The notes under the pieces: model-generated
Told to the model about the DNA's origin: nothing
The model's input: only the letters and a program-made list of their open reading frames with translations
Databases searched by the model: none
Shown here: piece by piece, positions 1-9,258 of the stretch
How the letters are laid out: each line of letters starts with the position of its first letter
Numbering within the stretch: position 1 is the stretch's first letter
From: JBOGXA01 sp050694175
GTDB lineage: Bacteria > Actinomycetota > CADDZG01 > WHSQ01
Reading direction: 5' to 3'
DNA: 64,000 nt
Assembly: GCA_050694175.1 (NCBI GenBank)
Contig: JBOGXA010000012.1
Location: 36,506-100,505 of the forward strand
Position numbers and translations under genes: made by a program

Positions 1-1
1 G

Positions 2-49
2 GCGGTGATCTTCAACAACTACATCAGACTCAAGGCGGCGCAACGATGA
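2..49 (+). CDS. C-terminal end of sugar ABC transporter permease (partial)
   Basis: Only the last 15 codons are present, reading AVIFNNYIRLKAAQR then TGA at 47-49. This short basic tail is what RbsC/FrcC-type inner-membrane permeases usually end with. The stop overlaps the ATG of the ATPase gene (ATGA), so the two are translationally coupled and belong to one transporter. The family assignment rests mainly on this context. Confidence 0.6.
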   Translation, partial: AVIFNNYIRLKAAQR

Positions 50-909
50 GTTCGACAGCGAGTCCCCTGCTTGAAGTCCAAGGTATGTCGAAGTACTTCG
101 GGAGTGTCGTCGCGTTGAAAGACGTGTCGATGTTCGTACGCGCTGGCGAGGTGACTTGTCTTCTCGGCGACAACGGCGCAGGAAAATCCACACTCATCAA
201 AACGCTCTCGGGCGTATACAAACCGGATGAGGGTGAATACCTGTTCGAAGGCGAACCTATGGACTTCAGTTCCCCGCGCGAGGCGCTGGAGCGCGGCATC
301 GCAACCGTTTACCAGGATCTCGCGATGATCCCGCTCCTCTCCGTCTGGCGCAATTTCTTTCTCGGTTCTGAGCCCACCAAGGGCTGGGGCCCGGTTCGCC
401 GATACAACGTCGGATTCGCGCAGAGAACCACACGCGACGAGCTCCGAAAGATGGGAATCGACATCCGCGACCCGGAACAACCCGTCGGAACCCTCTCAGG
501 AGGCGAGCGTCAGTCCATCGCGATTGCGCGCGCCGTTTACTTTGGGGCAAAGGTACTGATCCTCGACGAGCCGACTGCCGCCCTCGGCGTGAAGCAGGCA
601 GGCGTTGTGCTCCGATACATCGTTCAGGCCAAGCAGCGGGGAATCGGAGTCATATTCATCTCCCACAACCCTCAGCACGCTTATCCCGTGGGCGACCACT
701 TCGTGATCCTTCGTCGCGGCCAGGTCTACGGGGACTACGCAAAAATGGATCTGGCTCTCGAATCACTCGTGCAGATGATGGCCGGCGGCGAGGAGCTCGA
801 GAACCTGGCTCACGAGCTCGAGCGAGCGGCCGGCCGAGACGAGGTGGGCGAAGCCCTGCGCCAGGCGGCACTAGAGCTTGAGCAGCAGGTGGACCAATCA
901 GGTGCCTGA
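46..909 (+). CDS. Sugar ABC transporter ATP-binding protein
   Basis: Single-domain ABC ATPase of 287 aa that would energise import of a sugar or polyol at the inner membrane. Walker A GDNGAGKST lies at residues 41-49, the Q-loop near 90, the signature LSGGE near 150-154, Walker B LILDEP at 171-176 and an H-loop in FISHNP. It has one nucleotide-binding domain, unlike two-domain RbsA, and so resembles the FrcA type. The start overlaps the permease stop, and the following iolC starts inside its last codons. Inositol is the likely substrate because of the downstream genes; that is inference. Confidence 0.93.
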   Translation: MSSTASPLLEVQGMSKYFGSVVALKDVSMFVRAGEVTCLLGDNGAGKSTLIKTLSGVYKPDEGEYLFEGEPMDFSSPREALERGIATVYQDLAMIPLLSVWRNFFLGSEPTKGWGPVRRYNVGFAQRTTRDELRKMGIDIRDPEQPVGTLSGGERQSIAIARAVYFGAKVLILDEPTAALGVKQAGVVLRYIVQAKQRGIGVIFISHNPQHAYPVGDHFVILRRGQVYGDYAKMDLALESLVQMMAGGEELENLAHELERAAGRDEVGEALRQAALELEQQVDQSGA

Positions 910-1855
910 TGTAAACGGCCCTTACGACGTCCTGAGCATGGGGCGTATAAGCGTGGATCTGTACCCAGAGCAGAGCGGCGTTGCACTGGCAGAGGTTCGG
1001 ACCTTCGCCAAGTCTCTTGGCGGAAGCCCCACTAACGTTGCGGTCGGGGCAGCCCGCTACGGACACCGCGCCGGGGTGATAACGAAAGTCGGGCAGGATG
1101 GCTTCGGCGAGTACGTCCGACGGGCGTTGCGCGAGTTCGGAGTTGACGACCGTTACGTGGGAGTCGATCCGTCGCTTCGCACACCTCTTGCCTTCTGTGA
1201 GATCTTCCCGCCCGATTCATTCCCGATTCTGTTCTACCGGGAGCCGAAGGCACCCGACATGAACGTCACCGTGGATGAGCTCGATTTTGACGCTATCCGC
1301 GCGGCACATGTCTTCTGGACAACCGGTACAGGGCTTTCGGATGAACCCAGCCGCTCCGCCACGCTGGCCGCGCTCGAGGCGCGCGAGATGTCACCGATAA
1401 CCGTTCACGACCTCGACTATCGGGAGATGTTCTGGGCCTCACCCGAGGATGCGGCCAAGCAACAGCTTCGCGCGCTAGATCTGGCAACCGTCGCCGTCGG
1501 GAACCGCGAGGAGGCGGCGATTGCCGTGGGCGATGGGACGCCGGAGCAGCTCGCCGATCGCCTGCTTGGGGTGGGGCTGGAGCTGGCCGTCGTGAAGCTA
1601 GGGCCAGACGGCGTCTTAGTGGCGTGGAAGGGAGGCATGGAGCGCATTGCTTCAGTGCCCGTTGAGGTCGTGTGCGGACTCGGCGCGGGCGATGCCTTCG
1701 GTGCGGCCCTGTGCCACGGGTTGCTCGAGGGCTGGGCCGTCGTGAGCACGATCCGTTTCGCCAACGGCGCGGGCGCGTATGTGGCCGGACAACTCGCATG
1801 CGCGGATGCGATGCCGGATGAGGGCCAGGTACGCGGGTTCCTTGGCGATGCCTGA
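902..1855 (+). CDS. iolC: 5-dehydro-2-deoxygluconokinase (IolC)
   Basis: PfkB/ribokinase-family kinase of about 317 aa that phosphorylates 2-deoxy-5-keto-D-gluconate in myo-inositol breakdown. It opens with PYDVLSMGRISVDLYP and GGSPTNVAVGAARYG, the IolC-type sugar-binding N-terminus, and ends with CGLGAGDAFGAAL, the PfkB anion-hole/catalytic-base motif. I chose GTG at 902, which overlaps the ATPase stop (907-909). A TTG at 878 would add eight uncharacteristic residues. The assignment is supported by iolB and mmsA downstream. Confidence 0.92.
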   Translation: MPDVNGPYDVLSMGRISVDLYPEQSGVALAEVRTFAKSLGGSPTNVAVGAARYGHRAGVITKVGQDGFGEYVRRALREFGVDDRYVGVDPSLRTPLAFCEIFPPDSFPILFYREPKAPDMNVTVDELDFDAIRAAHVFWTTGTGLSDEPSRSATLAALEAREMSPITVHDLDYREMFWASPEDAAKQQLRALDLATVAVGNREEAAIAVGDGTPEQLADRLLGVGLELAVVKLGPDGVLVAWKGGMERIASVPVEVVCGLGAGDAFGAALCHGLLEGWAVVSTIRFANGAGAYVAGQLACADAMPDEGQVRGFLGDA

Positions 1856-1856
1856 C

Positions 1857-2483
1857 TCAGTTCCCCCTCGCCCAGGTCCTAACGGTTTGTACCGCCTGGG
1901 CCGTCACCACCATCGGCACGTGCGCGCTGCGACGGCCGAGCACGAACTCGGTCGTCGCCTCTGCGAACTGTTCCGACGGCGTCCGCTCCCAGGTCGCTCC
2001 TTTGAACCACGGCGCATCCCTCGAGAGGCCTTGGGCGGCGAGGAACGAGGGTCGGAGAGCTCGCTGGGCAGGGCACGTGAACTCGAGGTGGTGGGCGAAC
2101 TCGTGTACGAGGGAGGCCCGCAGATTGGGTTCAGTTCCGGGGATCCGGACCGTAACGAGCCGTCGGCTGGGGTCGTACGCGGCGAGGTCGTCCAGCTCCC
2201 TGGCGACGTCCACGGTCACCGGCGCAAGACAGTCTCGTCGCGCCGGAAAGGCCTCCGTGAAGACCACCCAAGTGGCAAGAGCCAGATCCTCGAAGTCGCC
2301 GGGAACCCCTTCGGCGATGGCCACAGTCGGTCGCGCCTCGGTCGTGTCCACGGTGTCCGTTGCGGCGAGGACCATCAAGGTCATGGACACCAGAAGGAGC
2401 GCCAGCTTCCGTCGCCTCACCGTGGCCGACACGATACTCCGCTCATTACCGGTGGCACCGGCCGCTGCGTCGGGTGGCAGCAT
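1857..2483 (-). CDS. Putative secreted HExxH protein, antisense within the iol cluster
   Basis: Hypothetical protein of 208 aa, or about 191 aa if the GTG at 2432 is the start. From that GTG the protein opens with RRRK and a hydrophobic stretch (LALLLVSMTLMVLAA), a plausible signal peptide. It contains LVHEFAHHLEF, an HExxH zinc-protease-like motif, near the middle. Its stop lies one base from the iolC stop, and its far ATG shares the tetranucleotide CATG (2481-2484) with the iolB start, so it exactly fills the iolC-iolB gap on the opposite strand. Peptidase activity is not established. Confidence 0.65.
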   Translation of the reverse strand: MLPPDAAAGATGNERSIVSATVRRRKLALLLVSMTLMVLAATDTVDTTEARPTVAIAEGVPGDFEDLALATWVVFTEAFPARRDCLAPVTVDVARELDDLAAYDPSRRLVTVRIPGTEPNLRASLVHEFAHHLEFTCPAQRALRPSFLAAQGLSRDAPWFKGATWERTPSEQFAEATTEFVLGRRSAHVPMVVTAQAVQTVRTWARGN

Positions 2484-3345
2484 GGATGAGCTCTATCGAC
2501 CTGCCGGATCTGCGGCTCGGGGCAGCGACCCGGTCGAGATCACTCCCGAGGACGCGGGCTGGAGCTTCACCGGACTGCAAGTGCTTTCGCTGCGCTCGGG
2601 CGAGCGCAGATCGCTCGTGCTGGACGGCGTCGAAGCGGCGATCCTGCCTCTCGCCGGATCCTGCCGTGTGGAAGTCGGCGGGCGCACTTTCGACCTCGCG
2701 GGGCGGCGCGACGTGTTCGACCGCGTGAGCGACTTTGTCTACCTGCCGCCCGGAAGCGAAGCCGTCGTGACGACCTCGGGCGGAGGGGAGTTCGCCGTGC
2801 CGGGGGCGCGCGCCGACCGCCGGCTGGACGCCGCATACGTCCCGGCCCGTGCAGTGTCGGTTGAGGTGCGGGGCGGAGGCCAGGCCACCCGACAGGTCAA
2901 CAACTTCATGGCGGCGGACGCCTTCGATGCGGAGAGGCTCATCGCCGTCGAGGTCCTCACCCCCGACGGAAACTGGTCATCTTTTCCACCCCATAAGCAC
3001 GATGAGCACACGGAGCTGGAGATCCCGCTGGAGGAGATCTACTACTTCCGCATTCGGGGAGCGGGCGGGTTCGGGTTCCACCGCACTTACACCCCAGACG
3101 GTGAGATCGACGCCAGCGTCACGGTGCGCGACGGGGACGTGTTCCTGGTCCCGCGGGGGTACCACGGACCTTGCGTCGCCGCTCCCGGGCATACGATGTA
3201 TTACCTCAATGTTATGGCGGGGCCCGCCGAGCGCGCGTGGCGGATCTCTTTTGATCCAGCCCACGAGTGGCTGCTCGAGTTCCTCGACGACCTCGCCCCG
3301 GACCCCCGATGCCCTTTGCTCACCGCCGAAGGATCGACAAGATAA
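2482..3345 (+). CDS. iolB: 5-deoxy-glucuronate isomerase (IolB)
   Basis: Cupin-fold isomerase of 287 aa that converts 5-deoxy-D-glucuronate to 2-deoxy-5-keto-D-gluconate. Family landmarks are the N-terminal VEITPEDAGWSFTGLQVL, LAGSCRVEVGG, a metal-site region HKHDEHTELEIPLEEIYYFR, and VPRGYHGPCVAAPGH. The reading frame stays open upstream to 2002, but IolB similarity begins at the ATG at 2482 (MDELYRPAG). mmsA follows after 15 nt, so the two are probably cotranscribed. Family identity is clear. Confidence 0.94.
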   Translation: MDELYRPAGSAARGSDPVEITPEDAGWSFTGLQVLSLRSGERRSLVLDGVEAAILPLAGSCRVEVGGRTFDLAGRRDVFDRVSDFVYLPPGSEAVVTTSGGGEFAVPGARADRRLDAAYVPARAVSVEVRGGGQATRQVNNFMAADAFDAERLIAVEVLTPDGNWSSFPPHKHDEHTELEIPLEEIYYFRIRGAGGFGFHRTYTPDGEIDASVTVRDGDVFLVPRGYHGPCVAAPGHTMYYLNVMAGPAERAWRISFDPAHEWLLEFLDDLAPDPRCPLLTAEGSTR

Positions 3346-3360
3346 GAGGAGTTGACGGCC

Positions 3361-4851
3361 ATGGATCGCATTAGCCACTTCATCGCAGGGAAGCTCGTCC
3401 CCGGCGAATCCGGCCGTTACGGGCCCGTTTTCAACCCGGCAACCGGAGAGCAGACACACGAGGTCGGCCTCGCAAGCGTGGAGGAGGTCGATCTCGCGGT
3501 CGAAGCAGCAGCGGATGCCTTCCCCGCGTGGCGTGCGACATCGCTGTCGAGGCGCGCCGAGATCATGTTCCGCATCCGCAGCCTGCTCGATGAGCACCGC
3601 ACCGACATCGCTGCCGTGATCACCTCCCAGCACGGCAAGGTGCTGTCCGACGCGATGGGCGAGGTCGCCAGGGGATTCGAGAACGTTGAGTTCGCTTGCG
3701 GCATTCCAAACCTGCTAAAGGGGGGTTTCAGCGAGCAGGCATCGAGCGGAGTCGACGTCTACTCGATCCGTCAGCCGCTCGGTGTGGTCACCGGCATCAC
3801 GCCCTTCAACTTCCCCGCGATGGTCCCGATGTGGATGTTCGCCAACGCCATTGCCTGCGGAAACACGTTCGTGCTGAAGCCGTCCGAGAAGGATCCCGGC
3901 GCGTCGCTTGTCATCGCGGAGTTGCTCAGGGAGGCGGGACTTCCCGACGGCGTGTTCAACGTGGTGCAGGGTGATCGGGTGGCCGTCGATCGCATCCTCG
4001 AGCATCCGACAATCGCTGCGGTGAGCTTTGTCGGATCGACACCGGTGGCCCGACACATCTATGAAGCAGGCACACGGAACGGCAAGCGAGTACAGGCATT
4101 GGGCGGAGCGAAAAACCACATGGTCGTCTTGCCCGATGCAGACGTCGACATGGCTGCCGACGCCGCCGTCTCCGCCGGCTACGGCTCGGCCGGCGAGCGG
4201 TGCATGGCGGTCTCCGTGGTTGTTGCCGTGGGCGACATCGCCGACCCGCTTGTCGGCGCGATCCGCGATCGACTGCCGAAGATAAGAGTCGGCGATGGAT
4301 CCGATCCCGAGTCCGAAATGGGACCACTCGTTACCCGCGAACACCGCGATCGCGTCGCGTCGTATCTGGACTCTGGAGCCGAGCAGGGCGCGACGGTCGT
4401 CGCCGATGGTAGGCAGGCCGAGGTTTACGAACGCGACGGGTTCTTCCTCGGTGCGTCGCTGCTCGATGACGTGACCCCGGACATGGACGCCTATCGAGAC
4501 GAGATCTTCGGCCCCGTACTGTCGGTCGTGCGGGTTCCGACCTACGACGACGCGCTCCACCTGGTGAACGAGAACCAGTACGGCAACGGCGTTGCGATCT
4601 TCACCCGCGACGGCGGTGCGGCTCGTCAGTTTCAGTTCGACGTGGTCTGCGGCATGGTCGGCGTGAACGTTCCGATCCCCGTCCCGGTTGCGTATTACTC
4701 GTTCGGCGGATGGAAGAATTCGCTGTTCGGCGACCAGAATATGTACGGGCCGGACGGAATTGCCTTCTACTCGAGACAGAAGGTCGTCACGGCCAGATGG
4801 CCCGATCCGGCGACAAGCGCGGTCGATCTCGGCTTCCCGAGGACGCGGTGA
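3361..4851 (+). CDS. mmsA: Methylmalonate-semialdehyde dehydrogenase, CoA-acylating (MmsA/IolA)
   Basis: Aldehyde dehydrogenase of 496 aa that oxidises malonic or methylmalonic semialdehyde to acetyl- or propionyl-CoA with NAD, the last step of inositol (and valine) degradation. It contains PFNFPAMVPMWMF, FVLKPSEKDPG, FVGSTPVARHIY and the catalytic cysteine at about residue 281 in GSAGERCMAV. The length matches the family. An AGAGGAG ribosome-binding site ending at 3351 favours ATG 3361 over TTG 3352. Placement after iolC and iolB supports the IolA role. Confidence 0.95.
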   Translation: MDRISHFIAGKLVPGESGRYGPVFNPATGEQTHEVGLASVEEVDLAVEAAADAFPAWRATSLSRRAEIMFRIRSLLDEHRTDIAAVITSQHGKVLSDAMGEVARGFENVEFACGIPNLLKGGFSEQASSGVDVYSIRQPLGVVTGITPFNFPAMVPMWMFANAIACGNTFVLKPSEKDPGASLVIAELLREAGLPDGVFNVVQGDRVAVDRILEHPTIAAVSFVGSTPVARHIYEAGTRNGKRVQALGGAKNHMVVLPDADVDMAADAAVSAGYGSAGERCMAVSVVVAVGDIADPLVGAIRDRLPKIRVGDGSDPESEMGPLVTREHRDRVASYLDSGAEQGATVVADGRQAEVYERDGFFLGASLLDDVTPDMDAYRDEIFGPVLSVVRVPTYDDALHLVNENQYGNGVAIFTRDGGAARQFQFDVVCGMVGVNVPIPVPVAYYSFGGWKNSLFGDQNMYGPDGIAFYSRQKVVTARWPDPATSAVDLGFPRTR

Positions 4852-4877
4852 GCAGTTTGCACTGAGCCCCGCCGGCG

Positions 4878-5642
4878 CTACTGCGCCGTCCAGCCTCCGT
4901 CCACGGCCAGCACCGCGCCGGTGACCAGCGAGGCTGCTGAAGACGCGAGGAATATCACCGCGCCGGCGACGTCCATGGGCGAGCCGACCCGTCCTGCGGG
5001 GATGCGCGCCTCGATGTCGGCCAGGGTTGCCGGGTCGTCAAGCCGCTCCGCGGTGCCCGGCGTACGAATGTAGGTGGGTGCCACTGCGTTGACGGTGATC
5101 CCGAAGGGCGCCCACTCGAGGGCAAGCACCCGCGTTAGCTGCTCTACTCCACCTTTGCTTGCGCAATAAGCGGCGTGCCGTCGGATGCCGACGCGGCCGG
5201 CTTGCGAGCTCATGTTGATGATGCGACCGTGGCGACGCTCCACCATCCGCCGCCCGGCCGCCTGGCATGCAAAGAACAGTCCCCGCAGATTGACCGCCAT
5301 CACGTCGTCCCACTCCTGTTCGGTGACGGCAAGGGCATCGTGGTTGGTTCCCAGACCGGCATTGTTGACAAGGACGTCGAGCCGGCCGAACTTGTCCACG
5401 GCCTCCTGGACGACTGTGTCGACGGCGGCTCGGTCCCGAACATCGAGGGACATCGCGTGCGCTTCACCGCCCTCGGCACCGACCTCGGCCACGAGAGAAT
5501 CAAGGTCATCGAGCGAGCGGGCCGTTGCCAGCACCCGAGCACCCGCATGGGCCATGGCCTTGGCAAGGTCGCGTCCGATTCCGCGACTTGCCCCGGTTAC
5601 GAACGCTACCTGCCCATCTAGATCAAAGCGGGGATAGTCCAT
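4878..5642 (-). CDS. SDR family NAD(P)-dependent oxidoreductase
   Basis: Classical short-chain dehydrogenase of 254 aa. The nucleotide-binding TGASRGIG lies at residues 16-23, NNAG near 90 and the catalytic YCASK further on, and it ends with VTGAVLAVDGGW. It resembles gluconate 5-dehydrogenase or 3-oxoacyl reductase-like enzymes; the substrate cannot be read from the sequence. It converges on mmsA and diverges from the aldo/keto reductase, so a role in sugar or polyol metabolism is plausible. Confidence 0.9.
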   Translation of the reverse strand: MDYPRFDLDGQVAFVTGASRGIGRDLAKAMAHAGARVLATARSLDDLDSLVAEVGAEGGEAHAMSLDVRDRAAVDTVVQEAVDKFGRLDVLVNNAGLGTNHDALAVTEQEWDDVMAVNLRGLFFACQAAGRRMVERRHGRIINMSSQAGRVGIRRHAAYCASKGGVEQLTRVLALEWAPFGITVNAVAPTYIRTPGTAERLDDPATLADIEARIPAGRVGSPMDVAGAVIFLASSAASLVTGAVLAVDGGWTAQ

Positions 5643-5740
5643 GCCTCCTCCGAGGTTCGCGTCAGACGGCCGGATTAGTAGCCCGACTTCCTTGTGCTTT
5701 GCTGACGAAATGACTTTGTCCCGTCGCGACGGTATCCGGC

Positions 5741-5768
5741 TTGCCCGCTCCGCGCTCCGACCTACGAT
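5741..5768 (+). promoter_or_regulatory. Candidate sigma-70-type promoter for the aldo/keto reductase
   Basis: TTGCCC at 5741-5746 and TACGAT at 5763-5768 are separated by 16 bp and lie about 40 bp before the ATG at 5806, with GAGGTGGGAGG as a possible ribosome-binding region. The match to -35/-10 consensus is moderate. No operator is evident. Confidence 0.4.
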
Positions 5769-5805
5769 GTGAGCTCACCGAACGAGAGGTGGGAGGCTTC
5801 ACAGC

Positions 5806-6831
5806 ATGACCTATGCCCCGGTAGCGAACCGGTACGACTCGATGCGGTATCGCCGGTGCGGTTCGAGTGGACTGCTTCTACCCGCCGTCTCCCTCGGCCT
5901 GTGGCAGAACTTCGGTCACGATCGCCAGCTTGATGCGCAGCGAGCCATCCTCCTGAGGGCCTTTGACGTCGGTATCACACACTTCGATCTCGCGAACAAC
6001 TACGGACCTCCCTATGGTTCGGCCGAGGAGAACTTCGGTCGCATTCTGAACACGGACCTGCGCGCCTACAGGGACGAGCTGATCATCTCGACCAAGGCGG
6101 GATACGACATGTGGCCGGGTCCGTACGGGGAGGGGGGTTCGCGCAAGTACCTGGTGGCCAGTCTCGACGAGAGCCTGCTGCGAATGGGGCTCGACTACGT
6201 CGACATCTTCTATTCGCACCGCTTCGATCCCGACACGCGTTTGGAGGAGACGATGGGAGCCCTCGACGCGGCGGTGCGACAGGGCAAGGCGCTGTACGCA
6301 GGCATTTCCTCGTACTCCGCCGAGCGAACGCACGAGGCGGTCGAGATCCTTCGCGACATGGGAACTCCGCTGTTGATCCACCAACCCTCGTACTCCCTGT
6401 TGAACCGGTGGATCGAAGACGGCGTCCTCGAAGTGCTCGGAATGAACGGCATCGGCTGCATTGTGTTCTCGCCCCTCGCACAAGGATTGCTCACCGGTCG
6501 CTACCTCAAGGGCGTTCCCGAAGACTCACGCGCCGGCAAGGGCGGCTCTCTGACGGGCGAGATGCTGAACGAAGAAAATCTCGCCAGGGTGCGGGCCCTA
6601 AACGACATAGCTGAGCGGCGTGGGCAGACCCTCGCGCAGATGGCCATCGCATGGACGCTGCGCGACCCGAGGGTCACGTCGGCGCTGATAGGAGCGAGCA
6701 GCGTCGTCCAGCTGAACGACAACCTCGGCGCGTTGGAGAACCTGAGCTTCGACGAAAGCGAACTGGCCGAGATCGACCGCTATGCGACCGAGGCGAACAT
6801 CAACATCTGGGCCCGGTCCAGCGATGCGTGA
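5806..6831 (+). CDS. Aldo/keto reductase, YghZ-like
   Basis: Aldo/keto reductase of 341 aa that reduces aldehydes with NADPH. The active-site set is visible: D61 and Y66 in FDLANNYG, Lys in IISTKAGYDMWPG and His in FYSHRFDPD. The extended N-terminus and the PYGSAEENFGR segment are like E. coli YghZ (L-glyceraldehyde 3-phosphate reductase), whose length is almost the same. Substrate is inferred only from the family. It has its own candidate promoter and stands apart from the divergent SDR. Confidence 0.9.
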   Translation: MTYAPVANRYDSMRYRRCGSSGLLLPAVSLGLWQNFGHDRQLDAQRAILLRAFDVGITHFDLANNYGPPYGSAEENFGRILNTDLRAYRDELIISTKAGYDMWPGPYGEGGSRKYLVASLDESLLRMGLDYVDIFYSHRFDPDTRLEETMGALDAAVRQGKALYAGISSYSAERTHEAVEILRDMGTPLLIHQPSYSLLNRWIEDGVLEVLGMNGIGCIVFSPLAQGLLTGRYLKGVPEDSRAGKGGSLTGEMLNEENLARVRALNDIAERRGQTLAQMAIAWTLRDPRVTSALIGASSVVQLNDNLGALENLSFDESELAEIDRYATEANINIWARSSDA

Positions 6832-6840
6832 TCCATGAAG

Positions 6841-6900
6841 AATCCGGGTCGCGCACCTGGGCCTTGAGGCAACCGTGAAGGACCGGCCACCCGGATGATT
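6841..6900. terminator. Inverted repeat between convergent genes
   Basis: AATCCGGGT at 6841-6849 can pair with ACCCGGATgATT at 6889-6900 (one bulge) between the aldo/keto reductase stop and the sugar dehydrogenase stop. There is no clear U-tract, so it would be a weak bidirectional terminator at best. Confidence 0.35.
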
Positions 6901-6976
6901 CTGGGGAAGCGAGAAATGCCCCGGTCGGGTGCCCGAGAATCCGTCGAGGGGTGCCCTTTACGGACGGGTGTCGAAG

Positions 6977-8509
6977 CTAGTGCCCCCGACCGGGCACGAT
7001 CCGCAGGACGAAGCCGCCGGTGCCGACCGGACGCCCGGTCTGGTTGCCGGTGACATACACCTCGCCGCTCGCGTCCTGAGACATCCCCAGCACGGCCATC
7101 GTCTGCGGGAACTCCTCGGGACCGTGCGGCGGCGCGGTCAGCCTCAATGCGGCGATAGCCTCCGCGAACCCCCTGAACTCGTGGATCTTCCGCAACCTCG
7201 GCTCCTCGGACTTCTTGTCCGGTTTGAAATAGAGCAGCCGTCCGTGGTCGTCCGGGCCCTGCGGGAAGCCGAAGAGCCGCGAGTATTCGCCGAAGACGTA
7301 GCGATCGCGCAGCTGCGGGAACCTGGTCCCGTGGTAGACGAAGCCGCCGATCACCGAGTGGCCCTCGTGGTGGGTGTCGTACTGGGCGATGGGGTCGATT
7401 GGGTTGGGGGGGACGAACACCGTGGGATCCGGATCCGGGCTCGCAAAGCCCGGATCGACTCCGTTGATGTGGAAGAACAATGTCCCTTCCTTGCGGTTCC
7501 ATCCGAAGTTGCCGCCCTTGACGACGATGTCGACCTCCTCGATGTCGTTCTGGCCGACGTCCCCGAGGAAGAGCCGGCCCGTCTCCGCGTCAAACGAGAA
7601 CCGGTAGGGGTTCCGGAAGCCGAAGGCGTAGATCTCGTGGACGGCGCCGGACCTTCCAACGAACGGGTTGTCGGCGGGGATGCCGTACTGGTGGTTGGCG
7701 GAGTTACGGCCGTTCACGTCGATCCGAAGGACCTTCCCCAGGGGGACGTTCAGCTTCTGGGCGTTCCCATCGCCCTGGTGCCCGACCTGGGGGGCCTCGC
7801 CGCACGGGGGGTAGTTCGGAGGAGCCGTCACGAACAGTTGGTCGTCCTGATCGTCCGCGCCGCCCCCGTCGCCCATCGAGATGTAGAGCATGTGGTCGGG
7901 CCCAAACGCGAGGTCCCCCCCGTCATGGTTGAACTGCGGCCAGTCGACGCGCATCAGCTCCCGGCGGCTGGCCGGGTCGACGACCGACGCAGGGTTGCCG
8001 GGGTCCGTTACACGCCACTCGGCGACGACGTTCTGGTGGTCGGGGACTCGCCCCGGGGGTAGCGTCGATGGGAAGGTCGGGGCGCCGGCGACGGGCTCGG
8101 ATGTGTACGTGTAGAGCAGCCCGTTGCGCCTGTAGTCGGGGTGGAAGGCGACGCCGAGGAAGCCGCGCTCGTCGAACGAGCCCGGCCCGCAGACGCCGAG
8201 CGGCACCAGGCGGGCACCGACGTCGAGAAAGACGCTCTTGTTACCCGTGGCCAGGTCGACGGCCCACAGCCGCCCAGGCTGATCGACGACGTAGAGACGG
8301 CCCCGCTCGCCCGGCGCCACGACGGCTTTGAGAGGCGACGTGAGGCCGTTCGCGGCAAGCTCCAGCCCGACCCTGAAACCGCGCTCGTCCTTGATGGGTG
8401 CGAAGATCGTGTCGTCGAACGGGTCGCTCGGCGGGTGCCCAAAAGCGGTCGACCCGGCCACAGCCAGTGAAGCTACCGCAGCGCAGGCCGCGACAAGCCG
8501 CAGTTTCAT
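6977..8509 (-). CDS. Secreted PQQ-dependent sugar dehydrogenase-like protein (GSDH family)
   Basis: Exported protein of 510 aa in the glucose/sorbosone dehydrogenase family, a six-bladed beta-propeller that usually binds PQQ. It starts with a signal peptide (MKLRLVAACAAVASLAVAG). Propeller signatures include FLGVAFHPDYRRNGLLY, LAFGPDHMLYISMGDGGG, YAFGFRNPYRFSFD and FLGDVGQNDIEEVDIV. It would oxidise an aldose or act on an unknown substrate outside the membrane. It is monocistronic and convergent with the aldo/keto reductase. Family is clear; substrate is unknown. Confidence 0.92.
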   Translation of the reverse strand: MKLRLVAACAAVASLAVAGSTAFGHPPSDPFDDTIFAPIKDERGFRVGLELAANGLTSPLKAVVAPGERGRLYVVDQPGRLWAVDLATGNKSVFLDVGARLVPLGVCGPGSFDERGFLGVAFHPDYRRNGLLYTYTSEPVAGAPTFPSTLPPGRVPDHQNVVAEWRVTDPGNPASVVDPASRRELMRVDWPQFNHDGGDLAFGPDHMLYISMGDGGGADDQDDQLFVTAPPNYPPCGEAPQVGHQGDGNAQKLNVPLGKVLRIDVNGRNSANHQYGIPADNPFVGRSGAVHEIYAFGFRNPYRFSFDAETGRLFLGDVGQNDIEEVDIVVKGGNFGWNRKEGTLFFHINGVDPGFASPDPDPTVFVPPNPIDPIAQYDTHHEGHSVIGGFVYHGTRFPQLRDRYVFGEYSRLFGFPQGPDDHGRLLYFKPDKKSEEPRLRKIHEFRGFAEAIAALRLTAPPHGPEEFPQTMAVLGMSQDASGEVYVTGNQTGRPVGTGGFVLRIVPGRGH

Positions 8510-8656
8510 TCCCCTCTCCTTCCCCAGACTCCTATATGGGGTTACGTGAGCAGCCGGGGCGGGGATTCACTCAATGCCTTTATTCAAGGGATGTAGCGAT
8601 GACATGTTCATGCAGCAACGCGCCCGGAGGGAGTGACAACGGCGGGGGCCACGGAC

Positions 8657-9190
8657 TCAGCCCTCGCAGGTGTCCCCGGCGGTGGCCCTTCGTTCGTTGA
8701 ATTCCGACCTCATCGCGGCCGCCGACCCGCCGACGAGCAGGCATTGCGACCTGGTCTTGGTTACGTGGATCCTCTTGCGCTCGCGTTCCCGTCGCTCTCT
8801 GCGCGTGCAGTAGCGCACTTCCTTGGGCTTGCATTGATACACGGCAACGCCGCGCGCCCACGAGTGGTACCATTGACGCCGCCTAGCCACCATCGTGCCT
8901 CTGGTCTTTACCGTGCAGTTATCGGTCTGTGGGCACGTCTTTATCTTTCGCTTGATCTCGAAGTACTCCTGACGGTCGTAGGTCCTCGTCAATATTCCAA
9001 CCACCGTTATCGAGACCATCTCCGTGTTGCAGAAGATGCTGTGCCGACCTCTGACGAAGCGGCCGTCCCGGACCGGTCGCGGCAGCCACGGAGCGCACAC
9101 TGGCAGCTCGGCCTGAGCGGGGGAGGCGGGAGCAAAGGTGAGCAGGGAGACGGCCAGTAACGGCACCAGCAAGAGAGCTACGCGTCGCAT
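8657..9190 (-). CDS. Hypothetical secreted cysteine-containing protein
   Basis: Protein of about 177 aa if started at ATG 9190 (the frame is open to 9220). It has a signal peptide (MRRVALLLVPLLAVSLL...SPAQA) followed by a basic, cysteine-containing mature part with many Arg/Lys residues (KRKIKTCPQTDNC, RRERRERERKR). I do not recognise a family. The cysteines suggest disulfides in an exported protein. It lies between two minus-strand genes without tight linkage to either. Confidence 0.65.
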   Translation of the reverse strand: MRRVALLLVPLLAVSLLTFAPASPAQAELPVCAPWLPRPVRDGRFVRGRHSIFCNTEMVSITVVGILTRTYDRQEYFEIKRKIKTCPQTDNCTVKTRGTMVARRRQWYHSWARGVAVYQCKPKEVRYCTRRERRERERKRIHVTKTRSQCLLVGGSAAAMRSEFNERRATAGDTCEG

Positions 9191-9258
9191 GTCGCCCACC
9201 TCCACGAAGCTGTTTCTCAAATGCTACCGCTCGGACGAATCGATGCGAGAGGCCGCCC

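Noticed and set aside
2002..2481. Upstream extension of the iolB frame
   Set aside because: The sequence is Arg/Ser-rich and lacks family similarity; IolB begins at 2482.
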